Under the pieces are notes generated by a model, which was not told the DNA's origin, did not search any database, and worked only from the letters and a program-made list of their open reading frames with translations. Positions 44,736 through 52,539 of a stretch of DNA of 62,229 nt are shown here, piece by piece. The translations under genes were made by a program, and so were the position numbers. Source of the stretch: Chitinophaga pinensis (lineage in GTDB: Bacteria; Bacteroidota; Bacteroidia; M30B66); contig CAMCXT010000015.1 in the NCBI GenBank assembly GCA_945883545.1, positions 1 to 62,229 on the forward strand, in the 5' to 3' direction. Every line of letters begins with the position of its first letter. Within the stretch, counting starts at the first letter, position 1.

Positions 44736-46142
44736 ATGACAAAAATTAAATTTGGAACCGACGGTTGGAGAGCAATTATTGCCGACGATTTCACCGTTGA
44801 AAATGTTGCGCGAGTAACTGAAGGCACTGCCATTTGGCTCAAGAAGAATTTTGAGAAACCATCTGTGGTTGTAGGCCATGATTGCCGTTTTGCAGGCGAG
44901 CTATTTGCTGAAACAGTTGCGAAAGTCATGCTTCAACATGACATTCCAGTGCATTTAGCCAAAGGATTCGTTTCTACTCCGATGATTTCATTGGGCGCTA
45001 AGAACTATGGCGCAAGTTTAGGAATCATTATCACAGCAAGCCATAATCCGCCATCATACAACGGTTATAAGCTCAAAGGATTTTATGGTGGGCCATTGCT
45101 TCCCGATAAAATTGAAGAAATTGAATTACTTATCCCAGATCAGATTGATGGTGGTTTCAGAAATGTTGACATCACATCATTTGAAGAAAATGGCATGTTG
45201 CAATGGGCGCCTTTGGAAGACGACTATTGCGCGCATGTTGAGAATTCATTCGACCTAGATGCGATCAGAAATTCTCACCTCGAACTGGGGTATGATGCGA
45301 TGTATGGTGCAGGTCAGAATGTAATCCGCAGATTGTTGCCCGACACTACAATGCTTCACTGCGATTATAACCCATCGTTCGATGGACAAGCACCCGAGCC
45401 TATCGCTCGAAATCTGCAAGAGTTTTCCGACATGATTCGTTTGGCAGGAAATATTGATTGCGGACTGGCAACTGATGGAGATGCAGACCGTATTGGTCTT
45501 TTCGACAATGAAGGAAACTTTGTTGACTCCCATCACATTATCCTCCTGTTGATTCATTACTTGAAGAAATATAAAGGGATGGATGGAAAAGTGTGTACAG
45601 CCTTTTCGACTTCTGTTAAAGTTAAAAAGCTTTGCGATTATTATGGTCTTGAGCTTGAAACCGTGAAGATCGGATTCAAGTATATCGCAGGGATCATGAT
45701 CTCTGAGGATGTCTTGTTAGGAGGCGAAGAATCAGGCGGAATTGCAATCAAAGGACATATTCCTGAGCGAGATGGTATTTGGATGGGCCTCGTAATTTGG
45801 GAGTTTATGGCCAAATCGGGTAAGAGCCTCTATGAGCTCATCGATGAAGTTTACGAAATCACTGGACCATTCAGTTTCGATCGCAATGATGTTCATCTTC
45901 CTGAGGAGAAAAAACAGCAGATCGTAGCTGATTGCAAAGCCCGTAAATTCTCAGCATTTGGAAATTACAAAGTGGAAAGAGTTGAAGACCTTGATGGATA
46001 CAAACATTTCCTAAGCGACGATTCTTGGGTAATGATCAGGCCTTCAGGAACTGAACCTTTGCTCAGAATTTATGCTGAAGCAGAAGATATGAAAGAAGTT
46101 CAGAAAATTCTGAAAGCAACACGTGAAGTGCTTGGTGTATGA
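44736..46142 (+). CDS. Alpha-D-phosphohexomutase (phosphoglucomutase/phosphomannomutase)
   Basis: A 468-residue PGM/PMM. The four family motifs are FGTDGWRA at the start, the phosphoserine loop ITASHNPPSYNGYK (S102), the metal loop TDGDADRIGLFD, the sugar-binding GGEESGGI, and the phosphate-binding RPSGTEPLLRIY. It interconverts 1- and 6-phosphates of glucose, mannose or glucosamine for envelope sugars; exact substrate not certain. The frame is open to 44529, overlapping mltG, but the family N terminus is MTKIKFGTDGW at 44736. Coupled to the SIMPL gene by a 4-base overlap. Confidence 0.92.
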   Translation: MTKIKFGTDGWRAIIADDFTVENVARVTEGTAIWLKKNFEKPSVVVGHDCRFAGELFAETVAKVMLQHDIPVHLAKGFVSTPMISLGAKNYGASLGIIITASHNPPSYNGYKLKGFYGGPLLPDKIEEIELLIPDQIDGGFRNVDITSFEENGMLQWAPLEDDYCAHVENSFDLDAIRNSHLELGYDAMYGAGQNVIRRLLPDTTMLHCDYNPSFDGQAPEPIARNLQEFSDMIRLAGNIDCGLATDGDADRIGLFDNEGNFVDSHHIILLLIHYLKKYKGMDGKVCTAFSTSVKVKKLCDYYGLELETVKIGFKYIAGIMISEDVLLGGEESGGIAIKGHIPERDGIWMGLVIWEFMAKSGKSLYELIDEVYEITGPFSFDRNDVHLPEEKKQQIVADCKARKFSAFGNYKVERVEDLDGYKHFLSDDSWVMIRPSGTEPLLRIYAEAEDMKEVQKILKATREVLGV

Positions 46143-47086
46143 AGCAGTACTGGATAGCCGGAGCGTTCATTATAGGTTTGTTTTCTAATGGGTGGTCACA
46201 AACAGCTGGATCGTCCTCCATTATTGAGATTGAAGCAAAGGGAACGGTAACGTTTTCTCCAGACAGTTTTGTGGTACTTTATCGTTTGGATAGGTCGAAC
46301 ATCAACCTAAAGAACAAAGAAGTAGTAACCGAAGCCCCTGTAGAGGTTCAGGAAGTAGAATATAGGGATGTGGACATAGCCTCTGACATGGTTGTTGAAG
46401 AAGCTATATCTCCACCTCCACCTCCACCAACTCAAGAGGAAATGGTTGATCTAAGGAAACGTCGGGAGGAAGAAAGCCGTCGTTCACGTTTGTTGCGTGA
46501 TTCGATTCTTGCAATTAAAGAAATGCGTCTCGTTGAGTTCACCAATAAGGTGACTAAGTTGGGCTTGAAAGTTCCGAAGGAAGGCCCTGGAAAGGCTGAA
46601 GAAGTTGGGTACTTAGAATACAACTACAATGAATACCGCCGAGAAGAATTTATACAAGTCGTTTCGTTAGAACAATACAGGAAGGTTGATTCTTTGAGTC
46701 AATTGTATGGTGGGGTTTTGAAGCCGGAATTGTTGGATATCAGAATGAAGAACCACGATGCCATTAAAAAACGTGCTTACCAGAAAGCTATCGAAAATGG
46801 TAAAAAGGAGGCCGAAATTCTGACTTCGGCGATGAATTTGAAATTGGGGAAAATTGTAGAAATATCGACCGAAAGCATTGGGCTTGAAGAGATTCTTCCG
46901 GTTGTACTCAAGAAAGAACTTAGTCGTGAATTTCGTAAACGCGAAAGCCTACAGCCAGAGCTATATCAACTTATGCATGAGTTTCAGATTGAATCTACAA
47001 GCGAGCGAAATCAAGGCCTTGTCACAAAAATGATCGAATGGAGTTGGACTGAAAAGGTTCACATCCGCTACCAAACCATCCAGTAA
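46139..47086 (+). CDS. Secreted SIMPL (DUF541) protein with a Pro-rich insertion
   Basis: A 315-residue secreted protein with signal peptide (MKQYWIAGAFIIGLFSNGWS). The SIMPL fold is recognisable by SIIEIEAKGTVTFSPDSFVV near the start and by RAYQKAIENGKKEAEILTSA and KLGKIVEISTESIG in the C-terminal half. Between them is an unusual insertion: a run of prolines (SPPPPPPTQEE, about 88-98) and a highly charged segment with Glu/Arg-rich sequence RKRREEESRRSRLLRD. SIMPL proteins have no firmly known role; most are exported. Overlaps the phosphohexomutase stop as ATGA. Terminator follows at 47112. Confidence 0.7.
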   Translation: MKQYWIAGAFIIGLFSNGWSQTAGSSSIIEIEAKGTVTFSPDSFVVLYRLDRSNINLKNKEVVTEAPVEVQEVEYRDVDIASDMVVEEAISPPPPPPTQEEMVDLRKRREEESRRSRLLRDSILAIKEMRLVEFTNKVTKLGLKVPKEGPGKAEEVGYLEYNYNEYRREEFIQVVSLEQYRKVDSLSQLYGGVLKPELLDIRMKNHDAIKKRAYQKAIENGKKEAEILTSAMNLKLGKIVEISTESIGLEEILPVVLKKELSREFRKRESLQPELYQLMHEFQIESTSERNQGLVTKMIEWSWTEKVHIRYQTIQ

Positions 47087-47111
47087 TTTAGATCGATTGG
47101 TCCCAAAACAG

Positions 47112-47146
47112 AAAACCCCGGTTGTTGAAGCCGGGGTTTCTTATTT
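47112..47146. terminator. Shared terminator between the SIMPL gene and rplS
   Basis: AAACCCCGG (47113-47121) pairs with CCGGGGTTT (47131-47139) around a 9-base loop. T-rich tracts lie on both sides, so it can serve the plus-strand gene ending at 47086 and the minus-strand rplS ending at 47162. Confidence 0.8.
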
Positions 47147-47161
47147 TTTGCAAGAATTGGA

Positions 47162-47509
47162 TTAAGCCAATTTTTCTTTGATACGTGCTTTCTTTCCTTT
47201 TAATTCGCGGATGTAGAAAATTCTTGCGCGACGAACAACACCCTTTTTGTTAACATCGATTTTGTCGATGAACGGAGAATTGTCAGGGAAGATTCTTTCT
47301 ACACCTATACTGTTAGAGATCTTACGAACGGTGAAAGTACGAGTAACGCCAGTTCCTTTGCGCTGAATAACAACGCCTTGGTACTGCTGAATTCGTTCTT
47401 TTTCACCTTCTTTGATCTTGAAGTGAACTGTAATTGTGTCACCCGCTTTGAAAGCTGGAAGCTCTCTTTTTTCGGTGAGTTGTGCTGCTATGGTCGACAG
47501 AATGTCCAT
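47162..47509 (-). CDS. rplS: Large-subunit ribosomal protein L19
   Basis: A 115-residue L19 with [58 protein letters not shown] and [19 protein letters not shown]19 sits at the 30S-50S interface. It follows trmD with 103 bases between, the usual order in many bacteria. The minus-strand TAATATTG upstream is a weak -7 candidate. Confidence 0.97.
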   Translation of the reverse strand: MDILSTIAAQLTEKRELPAFKAGDTITVHFKIKEGEKERIQQYQGVVIQRKGTGVTRTFTVRKISNSIGVERIFPDNSPFIDKIDVNKKGVVRRARIFYIRELKGKKARIKEKLA

Positions 47510-47612
47510 GACTTGTATCTGAAGGGGTTCTAAAAAAGGAGTGCAATATTAGGGATTAATTTCCAAAGTTCGTCAGTTGTAATAAAAAAATATTCAACTC
47601 AGTTATTTTCAA

Positions 47613-48290
47613 TCATTGATCGAGCAAACCGGGTCTCCTTATTTTAGTTCTTTCAACTGCCTGTTCAAACCTCCATTTCTCTATATATGCTGCATTTCCT
47701 GAGAGTAACACGTCGGGAACTTTCATGCCTTTGAAATCGGCTGGCCTAGTGAAAACTGGAGGTGCCAAAAGATTGTCTTGAAATGAATCAGTAAGGGCAG
47801 ATGTTTCATCGTTTAATACACCAGGGATCAAACGAATGATAGCGTCACTTACAACTGCTGCTGCTAATTCGCCTCCCGACAACACATAATCACCAATAGA
47901 TATTTCTTTCGTGACATAGTGTTGACGAATTCTTTCATCAACGCCTTTATAATGACCGCAAAGGATGGCAATATCCCCGAGCAGGGAAAAACGATTGGCC
48001 AACGATTGGGAGAAGTTTTCACCATCTGGGGTCATATAAATTACTTCATCGAATTTTTTTTCTGACTGTAAGGCTTCCAAGCAATTCACAATAGGTTCCA
48101 TCATCATCACCATTCCAGCACCACCTCCAAAAGCATAGTCGTCAACGCTCTTATGCTTGTCGTTGCTGTAATCTCTTAGGTTATGAAGATGCACATTGAC
48201 CAAGCCTTTTTGTTGGGCTCGCTTTAATATCGAATGATTGAAAGGGCTATCTAACAGCTCCGGAAGAACGGTAATAACATGAATATTCAT
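47613..48290 (-). CDS. trmD: tRNA (guanine37-N1)-methyltransferase TrmD
   Basis: A 225-residue SPOUT methyltransferase with the deep-knot sequence [43 protein letters not shown], and [17 protein letters not shown] near the N terminus. It methylates G37 of tRNAs and prevents frameshifts. The frame runs upstream to 48386, but the ATG at 48290 gives [13 protein letters not shown], the normal start, with a TATTTTTG box 4 bases before it. Confidence 0.95.
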   Translation of the reverse strand: MNIHVITVLPELLDSPFNHSILKRAQQKGLVNVHLHNLRDYSNDKHKSVDDYAFGGGAGMVMMMEPIVNCLEALQSEKKFDEVIYMTPDGENFSQSLANRFSLLGDIAILCGHYKGVDERIRQHYVTKEISIGDYVLSGGELAAAVVSDAIIRLIPGVLNDETSALTDSFQDNLLAPPVFTRPADFKGMKVPDVLLSGNAAYIEKWRFEQAVERTKIRRPGLLDQ

Positions 48291-48294
48291 CTGG

Positions 48295-48302
48295 CAAAAA
48301 TA
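48295..48302 (-). promoter_or_regulatory. -7 promoter box of trmD, 4 bases from the ATG
   Basis: Minus-strand TATTTTTG matches TAnnTTTG and is followed by only CCAG before the start codon, the same geometry as rbfA and guaA. Confidence 0.45.
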
Positions 48303-48365
48303 AGGTGTTTTTGAAGCAAGCGATGAATCGGTACATTTGTAGCCGGTTCGAATACTTCTCCGAAC

Positions 48366-48373
48366 TATATTTG
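48366..48373 (+). promoter_or_regulatory. -7 box of bioB
   Basis: TATATTTG matches TAnnTTTG and ends 18 bases before the bioB ATG. The nearest TTTG (48336-48339) is 26 bases upstream, slightly beyond the normal spacing. Confidence 0.45.
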
Positions 48374-48391
48374 TTACACTGTACAAGCATT

Positions 48392-49390
48392 ATGAGTGAC
48401 ATCAGACACAACTGGACCCGCGAGGAAATCCTCGAAGTTTATAATACACCATTGCTCGAATTGGTTTTTAGAGCAGCAACCATCCACCGCCAATACAATA
48501 AAGGTTCGGAAGTTCAAGTGAGTTCACTGATTTCCATTAAAACCGGAGGTTGTTCTGAAGATTGTGGGTATTGCCCTCAAGCCGCGCGATACAATACTGA
48601 AGTGAAAGCCCACAAATTAATGTCGGTTGATGAAGTTACACAATACGCCGAACGTGCTAAATCGGGCGGAGCGTCTCGTGTTTGTATGGGTGCTGCTTGG
48701 AGAGAAGTGCGCGATAACCGTGATTTCGACCGCGTAATCGACATGGTGAAAGCTGTGAATGAAATGGACATGGAAGTTTGTTGCACATTGGGCATGCTCA
48801 CTGAGCACCAAGCTCAAAGGCTTGCTGATGCTGGTTTGTATGCTTACAACCACAACCTTGATACTTCTGAAGAAAACTATTCAAACATCATTGGTACAAG
48901 AACCTATGATGATCGATTGAATACATTAAAGAATGTCCGTAAAACCAATATCACCGTTTGTTCTGGTGGAATTATTGGTTTGGGAGAAACAGCAGAAGAC
49001 CGCTGTGGTATGCTGCATACTTTGGTAAATCTTCCACAACATCCAGAATCAGTTCCAATCAACGCACTAGTAGCAGTTAAAGGAACGCCACTTGAAAATC
49101 AAAAACCAGTTGAAATTTGGGAAATGGTTCGCATGGTTGCAACTACCCGAATCGTGATGCCTAAAACTGTGGTTCGACTCAGTGCTGGTCGTCAGCAAAT
49201 GAGCTTGGAAGGTCAGGCAATGTGCTTCTTGGCTGGTGCAAATTCAATTTTCACGGGTGAGAAATTGCTTACAACGCCAAATCCTGAATTTGATGAGGAT
49301 ATGGAGATGTTCAAGACTTTCGGCCTTACTCCAAAAACACCTTTTCAGGAAGGTCGACCTGCAGTGAAGCAAGAAGTATTAAACGCTTAA
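48392..49390 (+). CDS. bioB: Biotin synthase BioB
   Basis: A 332-residue radical-SAM enzyme. The [4Fe-4S] cysteines C54, C58 and C61 lie in [12 protein letters not shown]; further marks are [47 protein letters not shown] and [15 protein letters not shown], including the arginine ligand of the auxiliary cluster. It inserts sulfur into dethiobiotin. The open frame begins at 48305; the ATG at 48392 gives [12 protein letters not shown], the family start. bioF lies two genes downstream; other biotin genes are not in the window. Confidence 0.96.
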   Translation: MSDIRHNWTREEILEVYNTPLLELVFRAATIHRQYNKGSEVQVSSLISIKTGGCSEDCGYCPQAARYNTEVKAHKLMSVDEVTQYAERAKSGGASRVCMGAAWREVRDNRDFDRVIDMVKAVNEMDMEVCCTLGMLTEHQAQRLADAGLYAYNHNLDTSEENYSNIIGTRTYDDRLNTLKNVRKTNITVCSGGIIGLGETAEDRCGMLHTLVNLPQHPESVPINALVAVKGTPLENQKPVEIWEMVRMVATTRIVMPKTVVRLSAGRQQMSLEGQAMCFLAGANSIFTGEKLLTTPNPEFDEDMEMFKTFGLTPKTPFQEGRPAVKQEVLNA

Positions 49391-49397
49391 TTCGTTG

Positions 49398-50228
49398 GTG
49401 ATTCGCTACTTGGTGCTTTGGATGTTGATCGCCTTCTGTGCGGTTTCAAACGCCCAAAGCGGCAAGGTTAATTACGATCCATTGCGATCAATCGTTTTTA
49501 CAGATTCAAATCTTGTGGAGGCGGTTCAACTGATTCGTTACGGCAATCCAGCAGGTGCAATTCGCCGCATCAACGATCTAAAGAAGGAAGATCAACGTTC
49601 ATTTGAAGCTGATTTTCTACTTGGTTATGCTTATCGACTTCAGGGTGATTTAGATGAGGCAATTACTTATTTCTCTAAAGCTGCACGTCAGCAATCGCTC
49701 TCATTGCCTGCCTATTTCGAAAGGGGAAATTGTTATCTGATTCGCAAGAATTTTAGTTTGGCTGTTTTCGATTTCGATCGAGCGATTTTGATCGACACAA
49801 CATTTGCACCTGCCTACAACAATCGAGCGTATGCCAGAATTCGAAATTACGGTGAGCAAAAAATGCCTACACAGCAATTGAAGTTTGCCAGGAAAGACAT
49901 GGAAAAGGTTTTGGAGCTCGCCCAAATTGACAGCTCTGCGGGCTTCGAATATTATTATAATTTGGGTCTGCTCGATTTGTATATGTCTGACTATGAAGTG
50001 GCCATTCGGAGTTTTGATGAGGCACTTAAGGTAAATCAGAAGATCTCTAAGCTTTATTACTTTAGAGGTGCTGCTTACTTTTTAAGCAAGTATTACGATA
50101 AGGCACGAGAGGATTTTTCAATGGCCGAATCGATGGGTTTTGTATCAAGCCAAACGCCTGAATTTCTTAGGGTATTGGATCTTATTCGACAGCACGAAGA
50201 AACTACAGGAGAGAAAGTTGGAAAATGA
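49398..50228 (+). CDS. Secreted TPR protein in the biotin operon
   Basis: A ~276-residue protein with a signal peptide (VIRYLVLWMLIAFCAVSNA) followed by at least five TPR units, for example ADFLLGYAYRLQGDLDEAIT, AYFERGNCYLIRKNFSLAVF, AYNNRAYARIRNYG and YYFRGAAYFLSKYYDKARED. It is likely periplasmic. There is no ATG before the signal peptide: the start is the GTG at 49398, or the TTG one codon earlier at 49395. It starts 7 bases after bioB and its stop overlaps the bioF start (ATGA), so it is locked between two biotin genes without an obvious link to biotin. Confidence 0.75.
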   Translation: MIRYLVLWMLIAFCAVSNAQSGKVNYDPLRSIVFTDSNLVEAVQLIRYGNPAGAIRRINDLKKEDQRSFEADFLLGYAYRLQGDLDEAITYFSKAARQQSLSLPAYFERGNCYLIRKNFSLAVFDFDRAILIDTTFAPAYNNRAYARIRNYGEQKMPTQQLKFARKDMEKVLELAQIDSSAGFEYYYNLGLLDLYMSDYEVAIRSFDEALKVNQKISKLYYFRGAAYFLSKYYDKAREDFSMAESMGFVSSQTPEFLRVLDLIRQHEETTGEKVGK

Positions 50229-51355
50229 TGAATTCTGCTGAAGACTTTATGCGTAAAAAGCTCGATGAGCGCAACTCAATGGCGGCTTTTCGTTCGTTGA
50301 AGAAGAGGGGAGACAAGATTGATTTTTTATCAAATGATTACTTGGGAATCGCTTCCAAGGATTTCTCGATTCATCCAGAACCTCTTAATCTGCATCAAAG
50401 AAATGGTTCAGCAGGCTCGAGGCTTTTGGCTGGTCATTCAGAAGAAGCAGAAATTCTCGAAGATTGGATTCGAGGTGAATTCAACGCTGATGCAGCACTG
50501 GTCTTCAATTCGGGCTTTGATGCAAATTTGGGTTTACTGTCCACGCTTCCCGGGAGGAACGACACGGTCTTTTACGATAGTCTTGTACATGCTTCCTTGC
50601 GTGAAGGAATTAGATTGTCGTCGTGCAACGCATATTCCTTTAAACACAACGACCCTGACGATTTGCGCAAGAAGTCTGCCTTGGCCAAAGGGATTGTTTA
50701 TGTTGTTGTTGAAACGGTGTATTCGATGGACGGTGATGAACCAGATTTGTCAGCATTTATAACCGTTTGCAAAGAATTTGGTTGGCATTTGATTGTGGAT
50801 GAAGCACACGGTTTAGGCATTCGTGGAGAATCAGGAAAAGGGGCATCCTTCAGTTTCGCTGGATCTGATGATATTTTTGCTCGTGTGCTTACTTTTGGTA
50901 AGGCTGCTGGATTTCATGGTGCTGCTGTTTTGGGAAGTCAGGTTCTGATCGACTACCTGATCAATTTCTGCAGGCCATTTATTTATTCTACGGCACTTCC
51001 TCCATCAGATTATGTCAAGCTGCAATTGATGTTATCAAACATGCTTGAAGCTGATCAAGAGCGGAAACAACTGAGTATGCTGGTAGACCAATTTCGGCTT
51101 TGGCAGCTGAAGCAATTGAAGTTTCAATTTATCTCCTCCCAGTCGCCAATTCAAAATTTAATTGTTCCCGGAAATGTTGAGGTTACGCAATTGGCCAATC
51201 ATCTGCAGTCGAATGGATACGATGTTAGACCCATTAAAAGTCCAACGGTCCCAGTAGGTTCAGAAAGGTTGCGGATCATCCTTCACAGCTTCAATACAAC
51301 TGCCGAATTAGATGGAATGATTAGTCACTTGGAGAATTATTCAGGAACTGATTGA
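50225..51355 (+). CDS. bioF: 8-amino-7-oxononanoate synthase-like enzyme (BioF)
   Basis: A 376-residue alpha-oxoamine synthase. It has FLSNDYLGIAS, NGSAGSRLLAGHSEEAEILE, VFNSGFDANLGLL, FYDSLVHASLREG, VDEAHGLGIRG and the PLP lysine in LTFGKAAGFHGAA (K226). BioF joins pimeloyl-ACP and alanine to form KAPA, an early biotin intermediate. Placement with bioB supports biotin over the related glycine C-acetyltransferase. Two ATGs, at 50225 and 50228, could start it. Coupled to the TPR gene by a 4-base overlap. Confidence 0.85.
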   Translation: MMNSAEDFMRKKLDERNSMAAFRSLKKRGDKIDFLSNDYLGIASKDFSIHPEPLNLHQRNGSAGSRLLAGHSEEAEILEDWIRGEFNADAALVFNSGFDANLGLLSTLPGRNDTVFYDSLVHASLREGIRLSSCNAYSFKHNDPDDLRKKSALAKGIVYVVVETVYSMDGDEPDLSAFITVCKEFGWHLIVDEAHGLGIRGESGKGASFSFAGSDDIFARVLTFGKAAGFHGAAVLGSQVLIDYLINFCRPFIYSTALPPSDYVKLQLMLSNMLEADQERKQLSMLVDQFRLWQLKQLKFQFISSQSPIQNLIVPGNVEVTQLANHLQSNGYDVRPIKSPTVPVGSERLRIILHSFNTTAELDGMISHLENYSGTD

Positions 51356-51395
51356 AAAAAATTGAATTTTGATGGAAGATATTTTTATCCATCTG

Positions 51396-51425
51396 TTGTT
51401 TAATCCAAAAAAGATCCTACTTTTG
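51396..51425 (+). promoter_or_regulatory. Promoter of rpmH
   Basis: TTG at 51396-51398, a 19-base spacer and TACTTTTG at 51418-51425, the complete Bacteroidota consensus. The start codon follows 22 bases downstream. Confidence 0.7.
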
Positions 51426-51447
51426 CAATCCCAAATTTTCTGAGGCC

Positions 51448-51606
51448 ATGGTAAGAACTTTCCAACCTTCGATCCGTAAGAGAAGAAACAAACACGGATT
51501 TCGTGAACGCATGTCATCAGCTAATGGTCGTCGTGTGCTGGCAGCTCGCCGTGCTCGTGGCCGTAAGCGACTCACTGTTTCTAGTGAGAAATTACACAAG
51601 CGTTAA
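51448..51606 (+). CDS. rpmH: Large-subunit ribosomal protein L34
   Basis: A 52-residue basic protein, [20 protein letters not shown] at the start, then [20 protein letters not shown] and the end SSEKLHKR: the classic L34 sequence with the RTFQPS, KHGFR and GRRVLxxRRxRGRK motifs. It is too short for many gene finders. It has its own strong promoter at 51396 and terminator at 51629. Here rpmH is not next to rnpA or dnaA, unlike in many bacteria. Confidence 0.97.
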   Translation: MVRTFQPSIRKRRNKHGFRERMSSANGRRVLAARRARGRKRLTVSSEKLHKR

Positions 51607-51628
51607 TTCAATCTCTCTATAGGACTTG

Positions 51629-51655
51629 AAGCGATCTTTTTGGATCGCTTTTTTT
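51629..51655 (+). terminator. Terminator of rpmH
   Basis: AAGCGATC (51629-51636) pairs with GATCGCTT (51643-51650) with a 6-base loop; the T-run continues to 51655 and touches the stop codon of the convergent hydrolase. Confidence 0.88.
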
Positions 51656-52481
51656 ATGCCTTCCAGTATTCAAAGAGTTTCTTTACTCCTTTGTCGCTGA
51701 GGATATTGTGGCCACTTTCTAGCTCGATGATTTGAGCGTCAGGCAGATTCTTTATTAAGAATTTCCTTGTTTTTGGAAACCGAATGATGGCATCATCTTT
51801 CCCCAGAATACACGTAATGGCGAGTTTCCCTTTGTCGTTGAGGTGGCTCAAAACCTTATAATCAGGCAAAGCTTCCCGATAGGAAATCCATGTGTCGTAA
51901 AGTTGTTTACGCATAGATACACTTGAGATTTCATGACGGTAAAACTTGGCAGCTTTCGTAGAGATGAGTTTGAGGCTTTCACCAATTCGAATCAGCACGT
52001 TTGCAATCGATGGTGTTTTAACAAATTGCTTGAATAGGTTTTTGCCGATCCACGATTGTGTTAAAAACAGGTATGCCTTCGAAACAGGCAGTCCGTCAGG
52101 AGCAATAAGCCAGATCTCATTCACTTTATCGGAGTTGTTCTGGGTAACAAACATTGCGATTCGTGCACCAATCGAATAGCCCATCAGCGAAACCAAAGAC
52201 TTCCCTGTTTTTTCAAGAATTGCTGAAATCCATAGCTTGGAGTATTGCTCATCGAAGATGAAACCTTGGGGGAAATCTTTCTGATGCCTATGAAACGCAA
52301 GATCAATCAGAATAAATGTATACTCGTCTTGCATGAGTTCTTCCATGTGACGAAATACATCGGCATTTTGACCGTAGCCATGAAACGCAATCAACAATTT
52401 AGGGCCTTGACCAATAAAATCAGCCTTCCAAACCAAATTGCCGACTTCGAATTCTAATGTATTAACTGTATCTGAAAACAA
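51654..52481 (-). CDS. Alpha/beta hydrolase
   Basis: A 275-residue hydrolase. The oxyanion loop is LLIAFHGYGQNADVF, the nucleophile elbow is LMGYSIGARIA (S103), the acid is in LGKDDAII (D229 or D230) and the histidine in ESGHNILSD (H258). Substrate unknown. It is convergent with rpmH and next to the biotin cluster, so a BioH-like pimeloyl-ester role is possible, but nothing specific supports it. The start is a TTG at 52481, since no in-frame ATG precedes the conserved N-terminal strand. Confidence 0.78.
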   Translation of the reverse strand: MFSDTVNTLEFEVGNLVWKADFIGQGPKLLIAFHGYGQNADVFRHMEELMQDEYTFILIDLAFHRHQKDFPQGFIFDEQYSKLWISAILEKTGKSLVSLMGYSIGARIAMFVTQNNSDKVNEIWLIAPDGLPVSKAYLFLTQSWIGKNLFKQFVKTPSIANVLIRIGESLKLISTKAAKFYRHEISSVSMRKQLYDTWISYREALPDYKVLSHLNDKGKLAITCILGKDDAIIRFPKTRKFLIKNLPDAQIIELESGHNILSDKGVKKLFEYWKA

Positions 52482-52539
52482 TTGACTTCTTTGCGTTGAT
52501 TTTACCCTTTACGAAAGATGAAAGTAATAATTTTATCGC

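Noticed and set aside
44504-44929. 141-codon minus-strand frame across the mltG/phosphohexomutase junction
   Set aside because: Shadow frame over two well-supported genes; no signal peptide or domain pattern.
48291-48386. Upstream extension of TrmD
   Set aside because: Sequence before MNIHVI is not conserved, overlaps the divergent promoter region of bioB and includes the -7 box.
48291-48391. Riboswitch or biotin operator before bioB
   Set aside because: No palindrome like the BirA operator and no stable leader structure could be recognised; only a -7 box is visible.
51371-51393. GATGGA/TCCATC hairpin between bioF and rpmH
   Set aside because: Only 6 bp with a long loop and no T-run; not convincing as a terminator.
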